64,000 nucleotides of DNA, taken from the NCBI GenBank assembly GCA_023512835.1, contig JAKCVP010000420.1, positions 1 to 64,000 on the forward strand, in the 5' to 3' direction. The stretch is from Taxillus chinensis. Its lineage: Eukaryota > Streptophyta > Magnoliopsida > Santalales > Loranthaceae. A model generated the notes under the pieces. The model was given only the letters and a program-made list of their open reading frames with translations, was not told where the DNA came from and searched no databases. A program made the translations under genes and the position numbers. Positions 43,300-54,715 of the stretch are shown one piece after another. Position 1 is the first letter of the stretch. Every line of letters starts with the position of its first letter.

Positions 43300-44976
43300 A
43301 TGAGGTCCTTCAGAAACGTCGCCCTGGGCTTCATCGCCGCTGCAGCCACTGCCGCTGCCAGCGACGTGCACGACTTGAAGCAGGACACATTCGCTCCCTT
43401 TATCAAGGAGCACGATCTAGTCCTCGCCGAGTTCTTTGCGCCTTGGTAAGCTGGCCCTTTCTCATGTCTCGGTCTGCATTGGTAGCCGTCGCTGACACAA
43501 GCCACAGGTGTGGCCACTGCAAGGCCCTTCTGCCCGAGTATGAAGAGGCCGCCACCACATTGAAGGACAAGGACATTCCTCTAGTCAAGGTCGACTGCAC
43601 AGTTGAGGCCGACCTCTGCAAGGAATACGGGGTCGAGGGTTACCCTACCCTCAAGGTTTTCCGTGGTTTAGAAAACATTGAGCCTTACAGTGGGCAAAGG
43701 AAGGCTCCTGCGTAAGTTTTTGAGCGATTCCAGCTTACCCTAGCATGATTCTAACCGTGACGCCGATAGTATCATCTCATACATGACCAAGCAAGCCCTT
43801 CCCGCCGTCTCCGTCCTCTCCAAGGACACTCTTGAGGACTTCAAGAACTCGGACAAGGTTGTTGTAGTCGCTTATCACGATGCAAAGGACACCAAGACCA
43901 ACACATCTTTCACCGAGCTCGCCGAGTCGCTGCGCAACGAATTCCTCTTCGGTGCCATTAACGACGCCGAGGTTGCCAAGGCTGATGGTGTTACGCAGCC
44001 CGGTCTCGTTCTGTACAAGCAGTTTGACGAGGGCAAGGCTGTTTACGAGGCAAAGTCCTGGACTCAGGATGACTTGACCAAGTGGACCAAGCAAGCCGCT
44101 ACTCCTCTTATTGGCGAGGTTGGCCCTGAGACTTACTCTGGCTACATCTCTGCCGGTATTCCCCTGGGTTACATCTTTGCTGAGACTGCCGAGGAGCGTG
44201 AGCAGTTCGCCAAGGACTTCAAGGCTATTGCTGAGAAGCACAAGGGCAAAATCAACATCGCTACCATTGACGCTACCGCTTTCGGTCAACATGCTAGCAA
44301 CCTTAACCTCCCCGTTGGCGAGTGGCCCGCTTTTGCCATCCAGAACACTGTCGACAACACCAAGTACCCCTTCTCCGACAAGCTCACCGCCAAGAACGTT
44401 GGCAAGTTTGTTGATGACTTTGTTGCTGGCAAGATTGAGCCCAGCATCAAGTCTGAGCCCATCCCCGAGTCCAACGACGGACCCGTCAAGGTCATTGTTG
44501 CGCACAGCTTCAAGGACATTGTCAACGACGAGGCCAAGGATGTTCTCGTCGAGTACTACGCTCCCTGGTGCGGTCACTGCAAGGCTTTGGCCCCCAAGTA
44601 CGAGGAACTTGGATCTCTCTACGCCTCTAACTCCGACAAGGTTGTGATCGCCAAGGTCGATGCGACTGCTAACGATGTCCCCGAAGAGATTCAGGGTTTT
44701 CCCACCATCAAGCTCTACCCTGCGGGCAAGAAGTCTACTCCCATTGACTACAACGGCAGCCGCACTGTGGAGGACCTTGCCAAATTTGTGTTTGAGAACG
44801 GTGCCAACAAGGTCAAGGCCGACGAGGAGGCGCCCGCTTCGGAAACTGCCGAGTCCAAGACTGAGGATGCGCAGAAGCAGGCACCTGCTGCCAGCGTGGT
44901 CAAGGAGGCTGCCAAGAAGGTTGTCGAGGCCGCCACTGGGGGCGACGATGGCGTTGATGACCACGATGAGCTATAA
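43300..44976 (+). CDS. PDI1: Protein disulfide isomerase
   Basis: An ER-lumen oxidoreductase and chaperone that forms and reshuffles disulfides in secretory proteins. Exons are 43300-43445, 43508-43711 and 43770-44976, giving 518 residues. Residues 1-20 ([20 protein letters not shown]) are a signal peptide. The domain order is a, b, b', a', acidic tail. The first active site CGHC is at 50-53, created across intron 1; the second, [10 protein letters not shown], is at 384-387. Each a-type domain keeps its cis-proline (YPTLKVF and FPTIKLY). The chain ends in HDEL, the ER retrieval signal. Codon use is strongly biased toward C-ending codons compared with its neighbours, as expected of a highly expressed gene. 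That bias also produces a long antisense frame. Confidence 0.98.
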
Positions 44977-45511
44977 AGGCACCTTGTAGCAAGTATGATT
45001 TGAGTGTTTGGGAATGTGCAGTAGTTGGGATGATCTGGATGAATGATACCACACACAGAGGCATCCAGATTGCCCAGGGCAAGCTGAAAAGTCTAGACCT
45101 GCAGCTCTACGAGAAGTAGGCTTAGCTCGGGGAGTGTGACAGTTATGACATGTACGCTACGATGCAAGAAATTCTACCAAATGATGCACACAGCCGTCTC
45201 AGTGGTCCGGCATTCTTGCGAGGTTGAAGCGCGACAGACTGGGAGAGCCGTTCACCCGGACCGCTCGATCGTCGGACGAGTGACAAGCACTAGAGCAGAG
45301 CCAACGCGACAAGCCATTGACAAGCTTTTTAGTGTGCGCAAGCTGGTCCCGATGCAGACCATCGTTAGCTGACTAGCTGCCTGTTCCGACCAGCCGCAGT
45401 ATCACTGACAGCCCTTGACCCAATGACGACAGGCGAAATGCCTCAATTGTCGTCAGCGGCCTAGATGTCACCTACATACGCGGCCTCTGTCGCTGTCTTT
45501 GCGCCTCCTTC
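44977..45511. other. Intergenic, 0.5 kb
   Basis: 3' flank of PDI1 and promoter of the phospholipase D-like gene. Nothing else is visible. Confidence 0.5.
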
Positions 45512-47810
45512 ATGTTGGCTCTCGTTGAATATCCAGCACTTGCACTCTTGGTTCTTGTGCATTTTGTCTTTACTCGAGTCCTGGAATTTTACAAACACAA
45601 ATACGCTCCGAATCAAACGTTCCTGCAAAGACGCAGAATGCCAACCCTCTCGCAGCAGCTCTATGACAAATGTCATTCAACACAGACCGTCAGCTCGCTG
45701 TTAGCTACTGATCCACACCTCTCACCTGGGCATGCATCAGAAAAGCTTTTCGGATCCCACGGGTTTTCTGTTCACGAGCAAAAGGCGCCGAGAGAGCGCA
45801 GGCAGGCTACGCCGGAGGAGCTCAAGCGCTCAGCGGAGTGCGGCAACTGGGGACCCACGCAACCGAGTGAGAAGTTTCTCAGAATCTGGCACGACGCGTT
45901 GATGACTGTGAGTAGGACTGTTGTGTTTTCTCTCTCCACTCTTTGCTGAGTATCAGTGAAGATCAGAACAGTCCACTGACCAGACTCAGCTTGAACACGA
46001 TCCTCTGAATGGCGTCATCAGTCCACCGCTCATGGGCAGCTCAGGAACGGTCCCCATCAAGTAAGCTGGCATTCCTCATGACTGCAGGTATCAATGCCTA
46101 CCTGCAAGAATGCAAAGACTAACGGGTGATATGCACAGCATCATAGGCCCTCTACCTGATATCTGCAGGCACATGTCGAACCTCATTGCCCGCGCACAGC
46201 ACGAAGTCATCCTTGCAACAAACTACTGGAAGGAAAGCCAGTCCTCCACCTTGATAACCGACGCACTCAAGGAGCTGTCCAAGCGTGCCGGTACCAGAGG
46301 ACAACGCGCCGTCGTGAAGATCATCTACGACCGTGGAAGCCCCAAGCAATTCCTCAAGAACCACCTAGACGTGAAGCCCGCAGAGCGCGTCGTCAAGGGC
46401 GTCGCCATTCCCTCCAACGAAGATCTACCACACGTCGACCTGGAAGTGATCAACTACCATCGGCCTGCCCTTGGCACTTTCCATGCCAAATTCCTCATTG
46501 TCGACCGCAAGTTTGCCATTGTCCAGAGTAACAACATCCAAGATAATGATAATCTGGAAATGGCTACGCAGCTTGAAGGACCCATTGTCGACTCGCTGTA
46601 CGATATGGCTTTGCTGACCTGGCACGACCAACTGGTCCCTCAACTACCGCTCATCGCTACGCCTACGACCCAAGTAGACGTTCCAGACACGTACGCTGAC
46701 CCCGAGTTCGCCGCCCTTCTAGACGACAATGGCCATCTCAAAGTCTCTGAAGTGAACAAGACCACGGCCCGGCAGCCCATGCACAACGCCAACGACCCAC
46801 ATTACGACACCTCCATCGCCGCCTCGATCCGGCGTCTCCAATCCAATCTGACCCCCTCGAGTCCCAACGAGCGCGCAGTAGACCTGATAGCAGCACATCT
46901 CAACAGCGCCACATCCCAGTCCCTCCCCGCCAGCGCCCCCGACTTCCCTGCAGAGCAGAGCATGACTCCTCTGATCCCGCACGCACCGCACGCGCCCTTT
47001 CCCATCGCCCTCGTGAATCGCAAACCTTGGGGCGCCCTTAATCATTCAAGCGTCAATGTGCCGCAGAACGAGGCCTGGCTTTCTGCTGTCCGTCATGCTG
47101 AGCGAAGCATCTTCATTCAGAGCCCGGATATCAATGCTGAGCCACTGCTGCCGGAATTGATTGCTGCGGCACAGAGAGGAGTCGAGGTTACGCTTTATGC
47201 TTGTCTGGGGTACAATGATCTAGGGGAGCTGCTGCCTTTGCAGGGAGGCACGAATGAAATGGTCTTCCATGGACTTGCTAAAGATTTGGATAGCCAGTCT
47301 GCCAGCGCCGGTGCAGGAGAGGAACATAATAGCCAGGACCACGCTCAAAATGGCACTACAACCACAAGTGGCATTGAAAACGGCACCTCAACAGCAACGC
47401 TCAACGAAGACGCAGCCAACGCCAACCTAAAGTTATACTTTTACGTAGCAAAAGACCAATCCCGCCCTCTGCACAACAAGTTCAAGCAGCGCTCCTGCCA
47501 CATTAAACTCCTCATAATCGACGACGAAATCGGTATTCAAGGTTCTGGGAATCAGGATACGCAGTCGTGGTATCACAGCCAGGAAGTGAATATTCTGCTG
47601 CAGAGCGCAAGCACATGTCAGGCATGGATGGCCGGTATCCGCCGCAATCAGAATACACACTTGTACGGACGCTGTGGTGCCGACGGGGTGTGGCGCGATG
47701 AAGAGGGGAAAGAGGCGCTGGGGAGCATGGGGGTTAAGCCGGGGAGATTTAGTTGGGCTAAGGGGGTCATGGGTGCTGTACAGCGGGTTCGAGGGAAAGG
47801 TGGGTTTTAG
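45512..47810 (+). CDS. Phospholipase D-like protein with two HKD motifs
   Basis: A PLD-superfamily enzyme of the cardiolipin/phosphatidylglycerol-synthase-like group; the substrate is unproven. Exons are 45512-45907, 45990-46060 and 46139-47810, giving 712 residues. The N-terminus has one membrane anchor (YPALALLVLVHFVFTRVLEF), then a basic segment. Catalytic motif 1 is HAKFLIVD at 271-278, followed by QSNN where G-S-x-N is more usual. Motif 2 is HIKLLIID at 610-617, followed by the standard GSGN. The two halves are joined by a long Ser/Thr/Asn-rich loop (about residues 360-420, with a second insert near 545-590). The Gln-for-Gly change after motif 1 may alter the pocket. The two HKD halves make an active enzyme plausible. 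ER or mitochondrial surface location is an inference from the anchor. Confidence 0.88.
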
Positions 47811-48194
47811 GATTCTTTTTACGTGTGTTGGGGATTGGGCTTTGCTGGGGAGTTTCCATCTTGGGTTGCAGGGGGGGGGGTTTTTGGCCGGTCTTTGTGA
47901 TTTTGGATCATTGGGGTACTTGAGGGAGATTTACGCTGATGTCGTATCTGGATTCCATCTTGAGGTTGGGTTGAAAAGGGTGGAAGCGTGAGAGGTGCTC
48001 GATCTAGGTAGGAGGTACCATGTGTAGTTGAAGCAGCAGGTGGATGCCATGAAAGGCACTCGGCTCCGAAGAAGAATAGCAAGAACGTATCGAGTAAGCT
48101 TAACGTAGATTCAAGCATGATCTAGGACCTTTTAAGGTGACAGTGTCTGCGTGTGTCGAGGAACCATGCATGTCGTGCATGTCCATCCTCCCTC

Positions 48195-48222
48195 CCTACC
48201 TACCTAGATGTAGGTAGGTAGG
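48195..48222. repeat. Perfect CCTA/TAGG inverted repeat (12-bp stem, 4-nt loop)
   Basis: CCTACCTACCTA, loop GATG, then TAGGTAGGTAGG: a perfect 12-bp hairpin made of a tetranucleotide repeat facing its complement. It sits in a wider AGGT/ACCT cluster. Confidence 0.9.
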
Positions 48223-48616
48223 CAGGCCAAGCAGGGGCAGGACCCCAACGTTCACAAATCCAATCATTCCAAACATGCAGAAGAGTACCAATTCCTGTCT
48301 AGAAAGTACCTAGTTAACAATCTCCATAGACAGTCACAGACAGACAGACATACAACACACAACCAACAGCGTAGTATTGCATTGCATAGCACTGCATTAG
48401 GTACACCCGGCATCCACACAGCACCTGGACCAGTACCTACATTAGGTACCTACCTTACATTAGGTACATACCTACCTACCTGCCTGCCCACACACGGGTA
48501 CATCAATCCACCAACCGAATCAGTTTTCCAATGTACTATGTAGGTAGGTAGCAAGAACAATAAAACCCCAATCCTCCAAACACGAAACAGCACAAAACAC
48601 CCAGAGCACCGAAGCG

Positions 48617-48659
48617 CACCCACACACCCACACACCCACACACACACACACACACACAT
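48617..48659. repeat. CA-type microsatellite (mixed CACACC and CA units)
   Basis: A 43-bp tract beginning with CACCCA-type units and ending in about eleven pure CA units. Confidence 0.9.
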
Positions 48660-48670
48660 AGAAAGAGCCC

Positions 48671-48699
48671 AAGCTCCAGCTCCAGCTCCAGCTCCAGCT
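48671..48699. repeat. AGCTCC hexanucleotide repeat
   Basis: More than four tandem copies of AGCTCC; the unit is partly palindromic (AGCT). Confidence 0.85.
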
Positions 48700-49170
48700 A
48701 AAAGTCCAAGCTCAAGCTCGAAGTTTTGAATGCCAAACGTAAAATTCAGCCGGTGGTAGCAGCCTTGGATATAAACTTTGGCATCCTGCAAGCTCGTTGC
48801 ATGCATGCAAGACAAGCTAAGCTCTAGGTGGATAAGAGGGAGCTGTACTCCGCTGCCAGTACCAACCTGCAGTGCCGCTGCAGTGTGAGCTCTCAGTAGG
48901 CGAAACCCGTGGCGGTGAGACGAGCGAGAAAAAGAGGGGAAGAAGAAGACAAATGAGAAAGGGCGTGTGTGAAGAAGTGACTGTCTCATTTCATCATTAA
49001 AAAATTTGGCTTGAACCAGCTGCGGCCATGGCAAGCTGTCAGCGACAAGTGTCGGTATTTGATACAAGTTTGCTGTAGAGGACTCAATGAAATGGTGACG
49101 CTAGTAAACTCCAACACCCTTGATGCTGCCGTGATTCTTCGTAAATCTCTTTATGTCATGGACGACAAGC

Positions 49171-49488
49171 TTAGATGGACTGCTTGTTGGCCTCGGCGGA
49201 GGTCTCGTGCTTCTTCTGGTCGGCCTTGTCACCAAGGTAGTTGACACCACCCTGGACGCGGTCACCGAGGGAGCCACCAGCGTTGCCCTTGGCCTGCTCC
49301 TTGTTGGCCTCAGCGGAAGCCTCCTTGCCCTTGCCGGCAACAGTCTCGGAGACCTGAATAAATAGTCAGTCAAAAGCTCAAGATGAAAGAAGCCCATGGC
49401 AACATACGTAGTTGGCAGCGTTCTGGACGGAGTTGATGGCCTGGCCGACGAGGCCTTCGTTGGGTCCGTTAGCGTTGGGGGCAGACAT
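49171..49488 (-). CDS. Small CsbD-like / cruciform-DNA-recognition (Hmp1-type) stress protein
   Basis: Exons are 49488-49408 and 49353-49171, joined in phase 0, giving 87 residues. The chain is hydrophilic and rich in Ala, Gly, Lys, Asn and Glu. It carries the repeated pattern ETVAGKGKEASAEANKEQAKGN and VNYLGDKADQKKHETSAEAN, characteristic of fungal CsbD-like proteins first described as mismatch-base-pair/cruciform-DNA-binding Hmp1. No Cys and no hydrophobic core strands are visible; such proteins are thought to be partly disordered and stress-induced. The start ATG (MSAPNANG) has no upstream in-frame ATG in the transcript-like segment. A stress-response element (CCCCT) and a TATA box lie 90-115 bp upstream, matching stress control. 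Confidence 0.88.
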
Positions 49489-52400
49489 TATGACTGTTTG
49501 TGGTGGTGGGTGGAGGGTTTTGGAAGTTGTTGTTGTTGTTGTGAGTGAAGAAGTGGCTGATGAGACTCCCACAAGCCCCAGGGGAACAAAGCAGACATAT
49601 ATACCTTGTTGAGTCCTGTCAACAATGGCATGACGTATACGGTCCCTCTTGAGCCACGAGCTCCTCACATCATTAGGTTGTAGCGCCACGCGACATCCAG
49701 GCTGGTCGAGGGGAGCAGTCGATGGTCTAGAGGGGCTAGGCTACTCCCTTTGCGTGCGTCTCGGTTTCGGGGCGGGTCTGCAAATGGCAACGCTGACTGC
49801 CTGCCGCGTGGGCATTGACTCGATTGCTCATCGCTCGATCGTGGCGTGGCTATGACATCGGGGCAGCTCATCGCGTGCCTTGCGGTGCTCTGGGGGATGA
49901 GGAGTAACTTTGCTGCGATGACGTACGTGGGGTACCTGGGCCACGGCTGCGCGCAGCGCTAGAAGTTGGCGGGCATCACCTGCGCCTCAAGGATTTCCAG
50001 CGTGAGAATGTTCCTGAAGCACATGGACTAGTCGTGGACGACAGGTTGCATCTCTCTGTCGCCGAGGCATGGCATCACTGCCTGCACGAGCGCTGTCGTC
50101 AGTCCTCGCAGCTCTGGAACAGTGTGGAACAGCTGGCCAAGCGATCTCAGGACAGTCGGTCTTGGCCTAGGGAAGACAAAGACGCTGTAATCATTTCGTG
50201 TATCGTCGGTTTGACAGAAACGGTGTTCGCTGATTGATGATCATGCGAAGATCGAGATGCGTGAATCTGCTGTCTTGCATGTGCAGTGGGAAGTTCAGAA
50301 TGCCAGTGGACGTTTGCATGGGCTTTGCTGGCCCAATCAACGTGCAGCCTCGATCGGCCTTGCCTAATCTGCACATGCCCCAAGTCCCTGCTCGACCTCA
50401 TCTGTTTGCAGACTGTCCACGTCAAACTGCCTTGCAATGGCGCACAGAGATGGCGACTTCGCAGATGCACATGCCAATCAATCAAGCATTCAAGCGACGT
50501 TGCAGGCAAAGCTGGTTTGCGCTGACGTAGGTATGTAGCTTGTTACAGAGAGCTTACTACTTACGTCAACTACCGCGTGCGCGGAGTCCAACGGATGTCT
50601 TGCTATCCCGTACATCGCCGCATCACTCCGGTGCAGTGACACCGACAACATCTAGCCAGTGTCAGCTTGGACAGGAGAAACTTGGCAATAGCCTGTTGCC
50701 GTGGCTGCCTTGACCGCTACAGTGTTCCAGAATTGTCTGAGCTCCAAGTATGAACAGCTGTCCTTTCCCAGCTTCCCTCTTGCTCCTCTGAACACCTTAT
50801 GCTGCGCTACCTCTAGCATTGCAGCTCTCGCTTGTCTCTAGTCTAATGACGGTGGTATCACTCAACGAAGATGATCCTCCACGTTCTTTTACCCATCCGC
50901 CGGCACCGCTTGGTGGAAATGCTCACATCTTGCTTTACAAGACCCATGCACGGTGGAGTCCATTTTGTGCACACGCTGAAACTGGCTTGATATGGCTCTT
51001 AAACGTATCATGCTCCTGCAGGGTCGCTGTTCTTCCATCTCTAAGCTGAACTGGTGTGTGATTCAATCATATCTGTGAGGACCTGCGCCGCGTCACTGGA
51101 TAAGACTGAAGACGAGTCTTCACCGGAAGACCGATCCAGGCTGGAGGCATACGCTGCAGCAACTTTCCCCTTGAATGTGTGCCCTCGTGTGGTTTGACGA
51201 AGCCGATCCTTGAAAACAGGACCAGCAGGCCCGCGTATACCGCGTCTTGTCTTAACTCCTCTGTTGAAGCGCCCTTGATCTGTACTGCAATGCTCTTCGA
51301 GGCTGCAGAGACATTCATCGTGAAAGCCCCAGCTACTTCCACGCCGCGATGTAAGGACATCACTTAGCCCATCCGTGAGGGATAGATGCCTACTATTGTC
51401 ATGTAGACGCTTTGCACTTCAAGCAAAGGTCGCGATCATGAGGCAATGCATAGGGGAGACTACGCCACTACGACCGAATTCCAGTGTTGGAGGTGCCTTG
51501 ACAGGCGCCGGCACCTTGATAGCCTGATAGCTTGATTTGCTATGATGATACGCACGGCACTCACCTGTGCATTTGGCGACGCAATCTAAACATTGGCCAG
51601 TCAGCAAGATGAAGTGGTTTCCATCCTAGGCTTCTAGCTGACCTCAGCCCGACTCATTGAGTAGACTAGATACCGCTGCCTTGAGGAAGCCCAGATATCA
51701 AGCATAGTGGGCGTAGGCATTCGGTGGACCAACCCAGATGCTGAGACGCTTGGTCTTCGCCAGCACTGAGCGGGAAGAAGTTCTCCACTGAGTGATCTCA
51801 AGGTTGTCAAATTCTCATGATCTCTACTGCACGATGAGAGTCTAAACGACTGTCCAGGGAGAATATGCAGGATGGCCGTGGCATATACATATCAAGGCCG
51901 CTTCAATGTGTCAAAAGGAAAGCGAATGTGTGTCGGTGTTGCTCGCTCCCCAGAAAAAGGTGATCCTAGCGGCGGTCTAGTTGTGTGCAACGGCCACACT
52001 ATAATTGCTAATTGCTGCTGGAAGCTGGTTGGTAAGAGACACAAAGCTGCGATTCTCGAATTGACCAAGAGCACTGCTCGCGAGGGAGGACCAAGCCAGG
52101 AAACTCTATTCGGACTCAGTGATTGGTAACAGTGCGAGGAAAGAGCATTGACTGCCGATACATGATGCTGCTTTGTTGTTTGATGCATGTAGCGAGTGGA
52201 GAGGCTAGACAAGTGGCATGATCTGCAAGTCGCCCCACAGAATGAGACGATGGCGTTGCACGTGAGGTTGAAGCTTCATCCTTTGCGCATTGCGCTCGTG
52301 GGAAGCGCAGCACTGGTTACTGTCTGGCAGAAGGTTTTGATCGTGGCGCTGGCGATCCAAGGCTAGACTGCATTCTCTTTGGCATCGGCTTCATATCGGA

Positions 52401-54715
52401 AGGATGTTGTGACGAATAAATGGTTGGGAAATAACAGAAGCCACGCTGGACATCACAACGGCGACGGTTCAATGGACACGGGCGAGATTCTAGCATAATG
52501 TGCCTCCGTTGACTGGAAGAAGAGGTCTCTGGATGAGTGCCACAACGGGCACGCGCCAAATCTCAGATCATAAGGAGTTGCCTCTTTGAGCCTCACCAGA
52601 GCGGGATGAAACGATGCCCAGGTACCTATGTCTGTACCGTTTGTACCTCGCACACTCGTGCCACTTCATTCACGCCGTTAGACTAGCGTCCCACGTTCGA
52701 TTACTCACCTCCACAGTCTCGTCGTGGACAGAGGTCCACTTGAGGCTGCGACAGACCATACCCGACCCACCTCTGAGAGCGGCTGTGGGCCGTTCCTAAG
52801 AGAGGGACCGGATCGCACCTTGGCTACCTTCTTTGCTCCAGAGTAGTCCAATAGCCACGAGCTGGGGTGAGTATGAAGAATTCTGTACCTGCCTAGGTTG
52901 TAGCCTTGGTTGTTCACCAATGCCATGTGCCCCAGCCTGTGTGCAGTCCCCCTCGCCATAATACCAATCACACCTGCTCGTGCCCTGACATCGGGACCCG
53001 TGTCCGGTGCAATGCCTCAGACGCGGCTGCGTACAACGGCGCTGAACGGAGACCGAGTGTTGGAACGCAGGACGATCTCAAGCGACTGGTGCGGTCACTA
53101 CTAGAAGTAAGTGCGGTCAGCGTAGGGGAGCGTTATTGGGTCTACAGCTACAACACCCCGCTAACCGCTAGTGCGGCTCGTACAGATGACTGCAGGCTCC
53201 ACTTGTACTCACCCCGACACCCACCCGTACCGCCGTGTGCAATGTCAACTCCTAGCGACCGTCACTAGCTCGCCGTCGATTTGCGTGCCCGCAACTACTC
53301 ACGCCACGCTCCATTTCGTTACCCCTCAAGAACATTGCTCGCCATCTGTTTGGACATTCTTTCAACGCCTGGACGAGTGCGCTCCCTGGACTTGATACTA
53401 CATCAAAATGACGACATGATATTGATGGCCACTCATACGCAGACAATTTGCCCCATGCTGGAAAAGAGCGTCCCTGAGAGGCGCGTCGTGAAGCTTTGGA
53501 AGCAATTTGCGCCCACCCTAATCAAGATGGCATTCTCGAAAAACTGATCTTGACTTTACGGTTCAGGCCTCTGCGGCGGTTGTTCGACAAGCACATCCGC
53601 GGTCCACTTGGGCATGGCGCTGCGCGTCCCTCCTTCGTGCACGCTAGCAGCAGATCTGTCAATTGGCTATTGCCGCATGCTGGCTGCGGGACGGCATTCG
53701 GGCCCCTCTTCCAAGAACAAGACAGACTCTCCGAAAGCGTTGCCCGGATTGAGGACACTGGTCTTACAAGCAAGCGTTATGATCGACGCTGACAAAGAGC
53801 GATCCGTTGGGTTTTGAGATGGCAACGTCAGGCGATGGCGGAATGTCAGAGACGTGCGCTAGACGATTGAGGCACATTTTTTTGAGAAACGGCGGTGATC
53901 ATCCATGAGCTCGTGAGCGATCAACAGCTTAGGTACGTGCTCCGTAGTCAATCTATTGGCTCCTGCCAAGAGTCCAGATCAGAGATTACTGAGGAGCATT
54001 GGCAGACGGGATCTCCCCGCCACGCCCGCGCATACCTGAGGGTTTGAGAGCATCGGGTTATTGGATAGATCTGGAGATCATCATCTTTGAACCACTGAGA
54101 AGGTACTGTAGCTGCGCGGTGAAGCCGGGATCACGAGTAAATGTTTGAGTTTCAGACGAAGTACGTCCTACACTGCATCGGACTCTGCGACTCCGAATGC
54201 TTGCGGCGCAGGGGGGATCGTGCCAGCATGGGCCACAGTGCCGCAGCTAGCGGCGTCTGCTGAAACTGACTCGTTGCTTGTGGATGAGATCGCATTCCGC
54301 GCGATGTGGAACCGCTGTGGTTGGGACATCGCAGGTACCCCGACTCCAGATGTGAAACGAGGGCCTCAGAATGCCCCCGTCGTGTGCATGTGTGCATTTT
54401 AGCTATACATATCACAGCGTGCGAGGTGATTCTCTCGACGAAGTAGATCGTTAAGCGGCTGTGCCGCATATCGGAAAACCTAGCCGCGACGGCTTCTGCG
54501 AGACCATCTTTGAGTCCCTGACCTGCGCCGGCCACCGTCGGCACGGTTTCTTGTGATTCCTGGCTGTCATATCAGGCCGGCTGCGGGCCTCGGCCTTAGC
54601 TCCACACTCTCCAGGTACCTCATTGGCTCATTGGCCTAGAGACTTTCCCAAAGGCTGTGAAGAGTCAGAGGCCACTTCCCCCAAACGCCGCGAAATGCAT
54701 GATGCCATGTGTTAA
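49489..54715. other. Gene-poor block, 5.2 kb
   Basis: Apart from the promoter of the CsbD-like gene at its left edge I find no supported gene. The largest frames (about 130 codons) lack family similarity, splice structure and codon bias. No terminal inverted repeats, transposase motif or tRNA B-box (GGTTCGANTCC) is visible. Confidence 0.55.
49580..49604 (-). promoter_or_regulatory. STRE (CCCCT) and TATA element upstream of the CsbD-like gene
   Basis: AGGGG on the plus strand at 49580-49584 reads CCCCT toward the gene, and a TATATAT element is at about 49597-49603. Both lie 92-115 bp from the start codon. In yeasts such elements bind Msn2/4-type factors; the role here is inferred from position. 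Confidence 0.4.

Larger units (their letters stand above)
47811..49170. other. Intergenic, 1.4 kb, rich in simple repeats
   Basis: It starts with the 3' flank of the PLD-like gene (a G10 run at 47871-47880). A dense cluster of AGGT/ACCT words fills 48190-48550. Then come a CA-type microsatellite and an AGCTCC repeat. A 205-codon minus-strand frame over these repeats is low complexity and not accepted as a gene. Confidence 0.6.

Noticed and set aside
43777..44964. 395-codon open frame antisense to the disulfide isomerase gene
   Set aside because: It mirrors the strong codon bias of PDI1 (few stops on the opposite strand). It has no family similarity, while the sense strand is unmistakable.
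48450..49067. 205-codon minus-strand frame over the 48.5-49 kb repeats
   Set aside because: Its sequence is mostly translated microsatellite (Val-Cys and Ala-Gly runs) and it has no domain.
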